Source: Mesaphorura yosii (Eukaryota > Arthropoda > Collembola > Poduromorpha > Tullbergiidae). Taken from it: 64,000 nt of DNA. Below the pieces are notes generated by a model, which worked only from the letters and a program-made list of their open reading frames with translations, was not told where the DNA came from and did not search any database. The DNA lies in assembly GCA_009869945.1 (NCBI GenBank), contig WIXG01000315.1, forward strand, positions 1 through 64,000, read 5' to 3'. Of the stretch, positions 35,201 to 48,650 are shown piece by piece. Each line of letters begins with the position of its first letter. Position 1 is the stretch's first letter. Both the position numbers and the translations under genes were made by a program.

Positions 35201-38200
35201 ATTTCCATTCCATTAGCAGACAATGAATCCGGAGAGACAGAACGAAACAAATGATCAGTTCGTTTTAAGATTAATGCTGTAGCCAATTTCTTTAAAATGT
35301 TGTGCCAGTATCTAAATCTTATGTCTCGATTTCCTTCTCTGTGCAGTGCCTGCCACATTGTAATTACATTAAGGCCGTGCGAAGTGTTCCACTTTGCATT
35401 GTTCTGGTCCGTTAAACTCTCCGCTCCGAAACAACACGCAGCACTGACATCTTAACCGGAGCTGGACGCAGTTTTGGCAAATAAATACGTGGATAACTTC
35501 ACCATTTCGGAATTTATGCTAAGAGTTGGGTTTTTCCCTCGCTATTGTCTTTCTGACTCCTCCGCTCATACACGCGTACATACTTCATACATGTGCGGAG
35601 ATGTTATCGTGATAGAAGATATGGAACATGATTCCAGCAACCAGCTACTCAAGACGAGCACGAGTACGAGCGTGAGTACACGCAGTACATAATAATAAAA
35701 TGGTTTGTTTTTATACGCTATGAAACTATTATGGTATATTTTTTGCATTTTGCCAAATGTGAATCTTAAAATATGATTTCTCTCGTCGACTGCCGCCGAG
35801 ATTCTTTTGTTTCTTCCTTCCGCTCCTGTCGCCGACCGAATCTCGGCCCCGCTTCCCGCATTGTGAGAATTTCTTGGCTGCTGCTCGCCAGCTTGGAATC
35901 ATATTCATAAAAATATATGCGTACACACTCAGCAAACAGCTACTTATATTACATGTGGAAAAGAGTTTAAGAAGACCATTTCGTGTGGGGTTCTTTGTTC
36001 TCTCAATGGTGTCTGGCTCTCTTTCCTGGACCGGGATTTTGTTCTTGTTCCTTGTACTACAGCACAGTTAAATGTTTCAATTTATTGTGTAATAAATTGT
36101 CGCCTTATACTTTCACTAGCCCGCTTCCAGTACCGAATTTGGCCTGGATCCCTCGAAAATCTACTTGTTTCTTGCAGAAGCTTGGAGTTCAATAAGAAAT
36201 TCTCAAAGTACGACTGATAGAAGCGTCAAAATTATCAGGTCACTCTGAGTCCAGTTTTCAAACAGGAATTAGGCCCAGTTGAAGGCCGTGTATTACAGAG
36301 CATGCATTCCTCATTTTTCTACGCAACGTTTTCTGCCGGTGTAAGTTGTTGAAAAAAGTCTCAACTTTTCAACTCAATTTTACACTGCATTAGTTTTCTG
36401 CAACGAACCATGCACTTATTCAATTCATGACTCTCACGACGCGACGTTTCACTTTCACTCTCTCCATTCTATGCCCACGCCGACCGTGACATGGCAAAAT
36501 GCTAATGCATGTAATGCGATGCATACTTCCACTTCTGAATGAATCGGTCGACTATCCTCCCTTTGCTTCAAGTATGAAAAGGGTTAGAGTTTGGCATTTC
36601 AAGTGCGAAGCATTGAAGGCAAGAGCCAGTACAACTCCAAGTGAATGCAATGCAGCGCTACGCTCAATTGCTGAATTGTTGTCGATTGTGCTCCGGCTTA
36701 CACAAGCACAAGCATAACTAATCCAGGAAGATTCCTTGCGATGTATTCCGGTAAATTTTCCGTGTAAAATGACAATACCACGGAAACTTCTTTACAAACG
36801 TTCTCAGGCACCGGAAGATGATGAATGTGAGCTCAAAAACTGATCCAACAGCGAACAGTGGAATGCAGTCAAAGCAGCGGCAGCGAGTGGAAGGAAGCAG
36901 CAAGGGAGGGTTTAGTTTTGATGCATTGCAATAGTTGACTTTAAAGCACTCACTCATTCCTTGTAAGATTTCCTTTCTCCGGCGTTCGTCTTGCAAACAT
37001 TTAAAATCAGTCCATGTAGAAGACATAAATTATCTCGTATTACACTTCCACTTTCACGTCTATGCTTACAGATCTATGCAATGATGATCATTTTGAAGAT
37101 GTGGACGACTGTACGGTGGACGCGCAATATCGACCACACGCACCTCAGTTGTATGTGATTATTAGTTAAGCGCGGCAAGAGCCCTCAATTTTCCACATTA
37201 ATATTCAGTGTCGGCGAATTAGGGAACGATTTTCCTTGCAGCTAAAACCAACATACACATGTAATGTCGTGCCATGTCATGTGTGGGATTCGAGCAGGGA
37301 AGCAGGGATTACGCTCAAATAATACCTTCATAATTTGATCCTATTCGCATATTTTGTGCAATGGGAATGTGGTAACTAATTTAGGTCCAGCCGACGGCTA
37401 ACGGGGATCAATCAAGTTGTTTTAACGAATTGATTCAGGAACCTGTTTCTTTCCGTTTCAGGAAGGAGAATTCGGGAATCGGAACTGGAAGATTTTGACA
37501 TAGGTAAGCATTCTTAGTAATCGCCTCGGATACCGTTTCTAATATTTAAAGAAACTGTACACACCAACAAACGTCGATAAGGTTTAATTACCAGATCAAG
37601 TTTTAGTTATGTTTTAATTTTTTCGCATCATTCGTCAAATATTGAGTTCACTTTCTTCGGCTGTATCGAGCGTCATAAAAGGTGTATTTGGCGGGGAAAT
37701 GAGAGAACAAGACGACACAACAATGCAGCGTTGCTGATCTTATTAGCAGACCTTCAGTGTGCTTATTCTGACATCGTTCATGCGCGCATTGCGACGCCCC
37801 AACTTTGGTGGCATATCGCTACTGATTACGCACGCGATGCACAAACACTTAACCAAAAGCGCCGGCCTGAGTTGTTGTGTAATAATTACTTGTTTAATCA
37901 TTTCCCTTTGGAACCATTGAGACTTGACTTGCCGGAGAAGCCATAACAGAGTAGCAGAGAGCAGTGGCGAAGCGGAAACGCTTGTTGCATCACACTCCCG
38001 ATTAAATTAGATTCTCACTCCTCTGCTGATGCAGATCACCATAACGATGAAGCTGCTGCCTTCCTGTACAGGCGGACGGCCGGGAAGTTAGGTGACTTGA
38101 CGGGCTTGGCTAAGCTCAAGTTAATAATGTACCGTACCCGGGCCGCGGTGTTTGGCATAAGAACATTTGGCGTTTGCCACACCGCACCACCCAGTTTAAC

Positions 38201-41200
38201 TCTGAATATTTTACATAAATGTGTATACAAGATTCGGGAGAAGAAAGCAGGCTTTGCAGGAGTAGAAGCAATTAGAAACAAATCCAGTAGTTGATAGTTG
38301 TTCTCTGGGGATTCGAGCAGCAGCAATAACATGAGCACGTACTGCTGCTACACGGGGACTTCCATGAATTCTTTCCTTTTCTCTCGGCTTCTGCTATACT
38401 ACCTGTGAGAACAGAGCGTAGCGAAGAACACGTCCGTGTGACGGCGGTGGAGGTATTCTAAATGATTATAAATCGTGGATAGGATTGATGATGAGGACAC
38501 AACGCTGCCAAACCAGCCAACTACTCGTGTGTCGCGTCCTAGTGATGGAAATGGTTCATTAAACATTCTTCCTGCATCAAAGGAAATGGTTTATGGAGAT
38601 TGAAAGAAAATATGAGTTTTTCTCGTGCAACTTTCTTCGTCCTCAAGTTTAGTTTCCTCACAAGTTTGTCATCTTTCCCTTCCCTGAATAGTTTGTACAC
38701 AACATGACTAGACAAGAATAAGAACATGGAGCAGGAAGGACGAGGCTTCCATTCATCTGTGCGACCCGTTCACGTACGACTGTGTCGTACCCGCCGTACG
38801 GGGCCGTAGTACTAGCACTGAATGAGAAAAGGTCGTGATTCTAATACTAAAATAATAAATACTTAAAGTCGGTCCACGAGAAGAGAGAAAATGCACCACA
38901 TCGGAGTGGTGACTCGCGTTCATTCCATGCCAAAGCCATCGCCATCGCTGCTGCAGGCTAATAAAGTATTGCAAATAAAGAATAAGAGACTGACAGCAAA
39001 GATTCCGTCGTCGTCCTTCTGCGTGCATGAATGTGGACGTGGCATTGAGCCAATATTAACTAAGACACCGCCATCGCCACGAGGACGAAGACTGCTAATA
39101 GTAGGAATAAGCCAGTGGGTTATGATGTTCCATGACAAATATTAGGCTGGCAAGAGAAAGTGACAGGAAAAACCGACGGCGACAAGCAAAGCAAGATAAT
39201 TGCTTACCTACGATGATCACACTTCTAGAATTACAATTTACACATTACTCACCGACTCACGGCACTCACAGCCACCTACCTTTCTTCCTTCTTACTTTTT
39301 AGGCGTTTACACAAATGCATTCAATCCGAAAAATCTCAGAAGGGTCATCCTTCACTGTCAACTGCGAAAGGAGCATTTGAGCACTGCACTGCACTGTGAC
39401 GGTGGTATTGTTTTATATGCCCCTAATTACGAAATTAAAAAAAGCGCCGCGGCGGCGGCCGTACATTTCCGCGAGTTGACTATAATTAATCATTTTTTTT
39501 AATTTAGAAAAAGAAAGTGAAAATGCACGAGAAATTTTGATGAATTCTTTGCCCATGTACGTTGATTATTTGTTTTCTTTCAGAATCGTCTCTCCCTCGA
39601 TTTTCTCAGCCGATACCCAACGTGACAGTCACGATTGGGAAAGACGCACTCTTGCCATGCGTGGTTGATAATCTCAAGAGCTACAAGGTTTGCCACGTTA
39701 ATAGCTAGTTGCTTAGAAGGAGGGGATTTATGCAAAATGCAATATTTTTACAGGTTGCATGGGTGCGAGTTGACACACAAACCATTTTAACCATTCATCA
39801 GGCTGTGATTACGAGAAATCCAAGAATTACCCTTGCCCACAGTGATCATCGGTCCTGGTTTCTACAGGTTAGATATTATGAAGTGTGAAAGGGACAGGCA
39901 TTCGAGTGCTACGAATGCTACTCTTTCTTTCACTATACTTTAATAAGAAGCGACTGTAAGAACAGGTTGATGAAACCTCTTTCGTTGCAGATAAAAAATA
40001 CGCACGAACAAGATAGAGGCTTCTACATGTGTCAGGTAATTTCCATGTGCTTGAAAGGACCAATGACATGCTTCTTCTAATAAAATGTGGCAAATTAGAT
40101 TAATACGGATCCAATGAGAAGCTTGATGGGATACCTTGAAGTTGTAGGTGAGTGTCAGCAGTTGCAAGGTGCCTGCTGTGTAGGCCACTTGCCAGTTTGC
40201 CACATTTCATCAATGGTTGTGATAATGATTGCTAATGATTTTTACAGTTCCACCACAAATTATTGACAAAGAGACAAGCACGGATTTAGTGGTAAAAGAA
40301 GGTTCAAATGTCACACTCCATTGTAAAGCGACCGGCCACCCGGAGCCCTACGTCATGTGGCGACGGGAAGACAACCAGGAAATTCAGTACAACGGAATCA
40401 TGGGTAAGTCGATTTACACCTGAAATTAATGTGAACTGTACCGATAGTTGCATGCTTTACCCAATTTTAGTAAATGTCATTGACGGCGAGCTGTTTCACA
40501 TCATGAAAGTGTCGCGACTTCATATCGGAGCTTATCTTTGCATCGCCTCGAATGGAATTCCACCCTCAATCAGTAAACGAGTTGAGTTGAAGGTGCAATG
40601 TAAGTAGATTAATTAAAAATTGTGGTCATGGCGTACTCGTGTCAGCATTTGCCACTTACACTAACGGGTCTAATATTTCTTTGTCAGTTCCACCAATGAT
40701 GACAATTCCGCATCAGCTCGAAGGCGGCTACATTGGACAAGAGATTACTCTGGAATGTCAAACGGAAGCACATCCAAAGTCAATCAACTACTGGACAACT
40801 GATCGTGGCGACATGATTGTCTCTGGTAAGATTTCGATGCTGGTTACAGTCGGTGTTTCGTTTGATACCTTGAGTCCCTTGTGCTATTTCATACAGGCGA
40901 GAAATACGAATCGTTCTTGGTGGACAGTAGCTACAAAATTTACATGCGTCTCAAAATTCGTAACTTGACTAAAAGTGATTTCGGAACATTCCGTTGTGTA
41001 GCAAAGAATTCGTTAGGTGAAACTGATGGCAATATCAAACTTTATGGTGAGTCGTGAAGTTTGCTAATTAATGAAGCCGAAAAATCAATTTGTATCTTAA
41101 TTTCCACTTCGCAGAGATTCCAGCTCCGTCAACGATCGCAACAATTCCTCCGCTGAACCAGATTACAAAAACGACAGCCGGTCCAAACAAGTTCAAGTTA

Positions 41201-41621
41201 CGAAAGAAAGGTAGCCTGCCTGTGACTAGGCTCCATCAAAATTCACTGTCTGAAATGAATTTCTTTATTTATGCCGGCACAGACAAGATAAATTCAATGA
41301 ATGAAGTGGTGATTGACTCAGAATTTGGCGAATGGTATAACAGTCACGGTAAGATACTGTACGAAAGGGAAGTGAGGGTGGAATCTTTATTCCAAAGCTG
41401 TAGCGAAGTATTTGCCTTTCACTTTCTCTCCAGGTGGTCATCGTGGTTATGAGGAAAGTGGGATCAGTTCGAGTTCTAGTCGCTTACAAGCCCAACACAT
41501 TTCATCCCTATTTTTCACACTACCAATTTTATTGCATCGTGGATTTCGGTCTACAGTCTCATGTTTCATGTCCTTAATGTGCCTCTTTAGTGTGGTGTGT
41601 CGTAGTTCGCAGTACTGTTGA
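32236..41621 (+). CDS. DIP/Lachesin/IgLON-type three-Ig neuronal cell-surface protein
   Basis: Exons, all phase-consistent: 32236-32380, 39584-39687, 39754-39867, 39991-40035, 40099-40147, 40248-40403, 40471-40599, 40688-40825, 40897-41046, 41115-41348, 41434-41621 (TGA); 483 aa. The start at 32236 is preferred; another in-frame ATG at 32089 adds 49 unlikely residues. A signal segment TVWLTLGLYLCLFICF ends exon 1. Ig1 has VTVTIGKDALLPC, VAWVRVDTQTILTIH and DRGFYMCQINTDP, a motif set typical of Drosophila DIP proteins and Lachesin. Ig2 begins VPPQIIDKETSTDL; Ig3 has RLKIRNLTKSDFGTFRC. A Ser-rich tail and a hydrophobic C-terminus follow, as in GPI-anchored members, though the tail has charged breaks. 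DIPs pair with Dpr proteins in synaptic recognition. A 72-nt stretch at about 41209-41280 could be an optional in-frame intron. Which DIP it matches I cannot tell. Confidence 0.9.
32381..39583 (+). other. Large first intron (7.2 kb) of the DIP-like gene
   Basis: Donor TACG|GTAAGT, acceptor TTTCTTTCAG|AATCG, phase 1. The rest of the gene has introns of about 55-180 nt, so this one is two orders of magnitude longer. It contains a candidate cassette exon at 37462-37503, a weaker candidate at 37072, and a 174-codon open frame at 32747-33271. Long first introns in neuronal recognition genes often hold enhancers; that is inference. Confidence 0.7.
37462..37503 (+). other. Candidate 42-nt cassette microexon of the DIP-like gene
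   Basis: The sequence has a strong acceptor (CTGTTTCTTTCCGTTTCAG) and a strong donor (ATAG|GTAAGC) on the sense strand inside intron 1. Entered in phase 1 from exon 1 it reads GRRIRESELEDFDI with no stop, and leaves in phase 1, so including or skipping it keeps the frame into exon 39584. It would insert a charged 14-residue linker right after the predicted signal-peptide cleavage and before Ig1. Confidence 0.55.
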
Positions 41622-42053
41622 CATAAAGAGACACAGAATTCATGTACAAGCTGTATACTAGAATCTAAACTGTCCAGTCCAGTATAGTAGCTTATCAGTT
41701 GACACATAATGTGAGTCGTAGTTAATAGTTTATAGTTTAGTGCAGAATCCAGAGGAAGAGATTAGCCGATCAAGTCTGCAGCGTGTACTCCAGAGCAGTA
41801 ATAACCTCACAACATATCATTAACCGGTAAGTAATTTAATTATTGTAATGTAATTGAGACAGAGCATTTACCGAGAGATCAGAGCAGAGCGTATTTATGT
41901 AAATTAAAACGAATTGCATACGCGTTAACGTTGAGCATTTGGCATGAGCGAATGTGAGTTAAAGTTAAAAAGCTTGAATTATGTAAATTGGTTAGATTTT
42001 CACTGTGTCGTGTGCGTAATGTGTTATTCATGTGGCTAATTTTATGATGGTGG

Positions 42054-42059
42054 AATAAA
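42054..42059 (+). terminator. Candidate poly(A) signal of the DIP-like gene
   Basis: AATAAA, about 430 nt after the TGA; no earlier plus-strand hexamer was seen in the 3' UTR. Confidence 0.45.
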
Positions 42060-45000
42060 AATAGTGCAAATTGTGTTTTACTACTTTCGAATGTGGAAAT
42101 CGTTAAACTTTTCCCGGAAAAACTTACTTTTATGTTTCCGTCAATTCAATTTTTGATATTTCAGCCTTAATTATCATAAGGACAAAGAAGAGTGACTGAA
42201 AGTAAAGTGTCAGGAAGGGTGAACAGTTGCGGCGTTGGCGGTGCGTACCGACTTGGACTAGGTACGGTAATAACAGCTCACAGCTCGCCACAATTGTGGC
42301 CTAACCCGCCAGTGAGATGAAAGTGTTGAAATAAGGTGAGAATTCTGATAACACACACCTATATGAATGAAATGAGCCCTCGACCAATCCACACCACCAA
42401 ACGACTCCCTTCAAACAACTAACACGGAACGTCCCGTGCTCCTGCGTAAGTAAGTGTTACGTATTGACAAATTGACAACAGAAGGACAATTCACACATTA
42501 TGTTACCATTTAAGGCGTAAAAAAGAAAGTTTCATGTCGTGTGTCTTTCAAAACAAATTGCAACTTTCTCCGTTCCGTGCGCACTGTAATATGCGAGAAC
42601 CACGGCGCGATGCGGTGCAGTCGACTACTTTACTAATATCCAAAACGCTACGCTACGGTTGGCTACTTTCCTGGAGATGGATGGATTATACGCACTGGAG
42701 TCGGTATGAAGTAGAACAAAAGTGGAGAAAAAGAAAGCCGACTTGCACAAAGGGGAAACTTTCTTATTGTTACGTACCTTCCGTCCTGGCATCGGTCGCG
42801 TATGCTGCACGTCTTGAGTTTGATTGTCTTTCTGCGTCCTCCGTCGTTCGCTCTCACTGAAATATAAATTTGAATCGATTCGCAATCTGTCGGCACCTTT
42901 TTCTCGTGCGTACAAGTGTTCGCTTACTTACAGTACATTCCAATTCCTCGTTTACATTTTCTCGGGCTGGGGTTCCTGGCAAGACTTAATTCCATCAGGA
43001 CGAGTTTGGAATGGAGCCGATGATGTATGACGAAATGTCATTCCGACTTCGGAGTAATGATTGCGTAATTTCAGGTTCCAGATTTAATTTGACTTTCGCT
43101 TTGCCATCTCGAACCTTGTCATACATGAATTATGATTTCGTAAGCTGGAAGCGATAAATTATTATCGAATTTCTCGCAAGCACAGATTAAGGTTCAATCA
43201 GGTAATTCGATCCTGTCCGTTACGGATTGTTCTTCACGTTTTGTCTTTTATTCGTATTAAGAATCCGTGATAATTTTCGACCTCTCCTAAATTAGTAGAG
43301 TAATTACGACGTGGGTCACAGCTGCACTTAAATTAGCAAAACATGGCTGATGTTCTTACACGAAAAACAAAAAGCATGGACCCGGGTTTATCATGCGGTT
43401 TTACATTCTTGGAGTACTTAACGCTCTGCTTTGTGAGACGTAGTTTACTCGAGATAGCTTCATTTTGCTCATTTACTTAGATTTTATGTGTAAAAGAACG
43501 ATAACCATAATCTTCACCTCATGCAGCTAATCTACTTCAGGACACACGGCAGCTACTCAAGAAAGGCCCGCACTGCATAAATCAGATGGTCAGCCCACCA
43601 TGTAATTATCTCCTACTTCCGCGCAATAGGCATGCACAAATCGGTGCAAGTCGCAATTCTGAAGTGAACCAAGCAGTTCAGTTAAGTAGAAAGAACGCTG
43701 TTTGAACTCACAAGCTTTCGAAGCATTACACCAATGTGCGATATTTACGAAGATCTTCATGCTGAGTAAAAATATAAAGCAAATGTCGACACACATGCAC
43801 AAGTTTGACTTTTACTCCGCTGCTACGAACCAGTCAAATATTGGTCTTATCCAGCATTAATTGGTCATTACTCCAAACATATCTTTAATTATCTACTGGT
43901 TAACTGTTATGCCTTTCTCCACAAAACGGAGGAGAAGTTACTAGAAATGAAACCACCGCCAGAGCTCTTCGTGATGATTTGTTCATGTAATGCAGTAATC
44001 CTCATCTTTCCTCGTGCTTTCCACGGCTGTGGGCTTTCTTGTTGATGTTCTACTGAGAACGCTTGAAAATAATGAATGATGCTCGCGTGGAACCCGCAGT
44101 CTCAATTTTGGGCGGCGGTGATCTAGTGTTGAGTACGTTTTAGTTGGAGAACTCAGTGCCCTGACACTGAGGGTGGAATTTTTGAGCAGCCCAGGCTCTT
44201 CTTGACGAGTCACTTCGAAATGCAACACTGCACGAGCACGGGTCGGGTGGGATCTTCCGTATGTTGTGCTGTGTGTGAAGAAATATAATGCAAGTGATGC
44301 TTCTCCCTCTTTCATTCACTCTCGTGGCAGTGGCGGGACGGTTATTGCACGGTAATAATAAAATAATCCATTAATACCTTTAATTTTCTCCTTTTTTCCT
44401 CTTGTTGTTTCCGCGTTGTAATATTTCACCTTCGCATCTCACCCGACCAAGCTCACTGCAGCAGAAGAAGACAGAAAAGGCAATTAGAATTAGGCTTCTT
44501 CCTTTGTACGCACTAATAAGAAATAATAACACAAAGAGATGATGAGCATTAGACTAGAACGGAGTTTGGAGATCATGAGTTGCTCCTCAGACATAAGCTC
44601 AAGAGCAATCCGCATCCAGCCACGGGGAAACTGGGCCCGTATTCGAATGAAACTGCTAACTGTGCCCCAACACCAGGAAAAAGCGCCATGGACGTCCTAA
44701 GATGATATTAATCAATCAATGAGTAATTCCTCAGGTAGGGAATGTGAAGTATGGAGGGCACAGGTTAATTGCAATCGCAGACCAGCGTGTAAATTACGTG
44801 TGATATGAATCTTCATAAATGCGGAGTGATGAGATAGAGATTTATGTTCAATTCTTACGTACATGAAAATTCTACCCGAGCCATTCATAAGTTTTACGCT
44901 TTCGTCAATAAGGCACGTTGGGTCCTCAGATACCGACGTGGAACGTCATGAGAATGTTGTAGCAAGCACATTACAGGCTCAGCTGAAACTGGCATTATTT

Positions 45001-45783
45001 TTTAATTTCGTTTGGCAAACAAAACAAGTCGAGTCAAGGAGTCACAATTCACTGCTTGATTTAATACTCCCAGTTGGCTTTGTCAGGATGTCACTGCTGA
45101 TGAAACAAAATCTGCATGCTACTTTCGTTTCCTGCTTGAGCATCCGATATGCCGCTACCACTTACCTTCTTTCACACAGCCATATCCAAATGTGGATGTA
45201 ATTATTGGTATTGGAATGCGCGACTGCTGTTGAGCCAAGAGTGTCACTGAATGACTAACTTCACCGCACAGAGAATTAAACTTAATACAACCAGGAGGAC
45301 ACAGCGCCAAAGCGAACGCATACGAAAACCATTGCAGCGTGAAAAGTTCCACAGCGGAACGGTTGCACTTTTTACGGAAGAAAACGTCATCATTTCAATT
45401 TCCTTTCTAAATGTCAATTTCACTCTTTCCCTTCACCCTTCATCCAAACGCCAAACTTTCGGTTGGAAGTTATGCTCTCATCCCGTAAAATTCCAATGCG
45501 GGCTTCGTCAGAGTCGCGTCACCACGCCACGCCATGCCATATGTCACTTCCTTATCATTCATCCCGCTTTCAATAAGCTTCAGTTTCAGGTGCGCCCATG
45601 GATAACGCCACATTTAATCGCGTGCAGCCGCGCCGGCAAATTAAATTGCCGATGAAGAAACTTTTTTTGAGTCGTCTTCGAGGTGAAAACCATGAGCATT
45701 TTCGGCGAAACGTTTAAACATCACAATTTCCAAAAAAGATTTTGATTGTTTCGTTATTTCATTGGTTATAAGGCGAAAACATC

Positions 45784-45797
45784 GTCGTCGACGACGC
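45784..45797. repeat. 14-bp perfect palindrome
   Basis: CGTCGTCGACGACG is its own reverse complement. No neighbouring copy was seen; it could be a protein-binding site or chance. Confidence 0.5.
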
Positions 45798-48411
45798 AAT
45801 GTTGACTGCGTAAGTATTCGAAGACCTCAAGAATCCTTCCACTTTATTCCAGGAAGTCGTGAACCAAGGAAAGTTTGAGCGTGGCGTGATTGATGTCTTT
45901 TCCTCTTCTTTTATCCAGGCAGTAGGTTGAACTTGTTAACAAAAGCCTCACTGCTTGCCGCTTTCAATATGCAATCTCAATCGTGCGGTTGCCTAATTTC
46001 TTTCAAATCGCGTGGAGGTGGAACCTTCCCTTTGCTCAGTACTGTACTACGGTTCTACGGTGTAAGCAGTGGTCGTGTACTGGTTAGCTAATTCCATGCC
46101 ATTCATACGCATTGTACTGGTGTAGTGTTACGCTACCTTGGTCGTCTCTCCTTTTCTCTCACATTCGCTTAATTAATACCACTTAATTATCAACACCTCC
46201 CTCATTTCCGATACTACTACTTTCTACTTTGAAATCTTTTATTCGTGCGAAGTGCTAAGTTTTATGAATGCGAGGGTGGCAATGCTTACGGTTACGGCAA
46301 ACACGTTCCCACAATCTTCGACTTTCTTGTTTCATGGCGTCTAACTTGGGTCAGTAATACTTCTCTTATAAACTACGCATTTGCTGTAAAATTCTGAAAG
46401 TTTTACTCAAAAATACATCTACCTTTTATGTATCTTTATAATTCCGAATGTTCATTACTGAGACGATGTACCGGGAAATAAAATAATGATAAAACTTAAG
46501 AGCTGCAAGTCGACAAATGCAGAGAGTGCATGGTGTAGCAGTAACTAATTCCGTACTTTCTCTCTCCATACGTGTTCAAGCTGCAGCTCAAACTCACCCC
46601 TCCCGCACGCACGTCAAGTTCCAAAGAAAGTTTGAACTTCATAAAGCATCAAGTGCATTTTTAAAGTGGCATTTCACGCACTTGAGAAGACAAGTGGAAC
46701 ATCTTCATTCTATTCGGGAGTCAGTCTTGCTTTTCCTTTTGGCAAAAACATAAAAAAGCACACAATGTGAACCAAACGCTTTTCAAATCGATCGAAACGG
46801 GAGAAATGTAACTTGAACCCATGAATCGTATTTAATATATTTCAGCATTTGTTAAACGGAATTAAGCTAGAAAATTAAAACTATGACTTGCAAGGGATTC
46901 TAATTCGAAATTCTTTGTTTATTCATCCAATTTTCGGCCTGCCCGATGTACATGAACACACTGATTCAATCCAGTCAAACGACTCCACTTTTGTCCCGAT
47001 TTTTGCATCTTGAATTGGATGCATGATTCAAACAAAAGTTTTATAGCTTCCTTCTTCAGTCGAAGCCGAGCCGAGCCACGCTGATCTCCCCAGAGTGATC
47101 CCGCCGAGAAGTTTCTCACTTACTCCTCTTTCCTGAAGGAAGGTGAGACACGTTGTTGGTTGAAGATTTAGATTCACGAATTCAGTGAAAAAATTGCGTA
47201 GGGTTGATTTAAGACTCCCATGGTTATATGATGATGTCAGTCATACCTCTGCGCTGCTTCTACAGAGCTGTGCGTACGTATGGATGAGATATGTGCACTC
47301 GTCGCGTCGCAAGGAAATCTCCATAGGTAATCTGTGTACGTGTTGGAGATAAATGGTCCGCATTCATGCACCGGCTCCAGCACAACAAGTTGGAAACTCA
47401 AGTGGGAGAAACGAGAAGCAGAAGAACAGTGAGCAGACTGGCTGCGAAACTGGAGACAATGAGCAGAAAAAGAATTTGGATAATGGAAAAAGACGACTTT
47501 CATTCTCGGCCGCGTACGCACACTGACAATGATTGAATCACATTTTCAACAACTTACCAACATAACTCTTAATACACTACGTGCAATCGTCATCCTGCGC
47601 TCTGCTTCGACTCGATGGCAGCAGCACGTTAAGTCAAGAGCTGATGCTGATCTCATTTGGAAACTTTATTTTGTGAGGGTACAAAAGATTAATACCCAAT
47701 ACAGTCAAGCTAGTGAAGGCAGAAGGCGGCACGAGGCAGTGCAATGGCAGTAGTTTGAGGATTATTTATACTTATTTCCTCGCGCATGTCTCATTTAAAT
47801 AGGCACGAATAAATGAGTTGAGAATAATCAACCCCTTGTCCAAGCGTAAATGCGAAAAGTGGAGAAAGCCTTGAAAATTCAGGATCACTGACGAGAGAGG
47901 TTTAACCCGAATTCTGCCGTGTCACAGTAGAGAGAAAGACATCCACGAGGTTAAGTGGGACGTGGCAAGTTATCGTGTCAATCTCCACAGCCGAGCCAGG
48001 CAGCTCAGGAAAGAAGAAAGCAGAAACTCTGGTTGAAGGTTGACAAAGTAAGCGTCCAGCGTCACGCTTTCTACGTTTCATCTCAAAAGCTGCGCAATTC
48101 AGGATTTCGCACTCGCCTAGACTAGAAAGATTCACGCGGTACGGGGAGAGCGGCTTAAATTGATTGAGTCAATAATAAAAAGTTTATAATAATAACAATG
48201 TCCCACTAAACTAAAACTTTGTCCCTCAATCAAAGAATTACGACCCAACTTTAAAACTTTTTGAAAATACCAAAACTCAAAATAAATACAAGAGTACGCT
48301 CAAAATTAACGTCTTAGCTTCGTTGTACATCTGGTTCGACTGAAAAACTCTTATACGAAAGCTTACACGCTGCAAAAGGATTAAGATTCGACTGATGAAA
48401 GTTTTCTTTAC

Positions 48412-48650
48412 CTTGCAGTTGTGTGACTGCTGGCCTCTTAAAACGGGGCAAGGACAATTCAATTTGTCTCTGCAAAATGACAACTTCAAAATTATCGTTA
48501 GAATCACAGATTTTATAGATCTCATGCTCCAATTACCTTGTCAATACTGTCCATAACACTTGAAAGATGCGATGCCATTGCAAATCTCATTAAAGAATCA
48601 TCAACAGTATTTCAAGCCAGAGGCATGTGCTCTTCTATGCTGAAGCAGAT
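48412..48650 (-). other. Candidate exon pair of an unknown minus-strand gene or gene remnant
   Basis: Minus-strand order: a polypyrimidine acceptor near 48650 (TTTCTTTCTGATCTGCTTCAG), an exon down to 48537 (donor AAG|GTAATT), a 67-nt intron with TTCTAAC branch-like site and TTTTGCAG acceptor, then an exon 48469-48412 with donor CAAG|GTAAAG. The joined frame reads SHLSSVMDSIDK then RQIELSLPRFKRPAVTQLQ. The IELSLPRFK part recalls a serpin strand motif, but the rest does not fit, so I do not assign a family. In the same frame the upstream part of the first exon has a TGA. Confidence 0.22.

Noticed and set aside
44900-44925. TAAGGCACG, like the 5' end of miR-124
   Set aside because: Only nine bases match and no hairpin partner was found.
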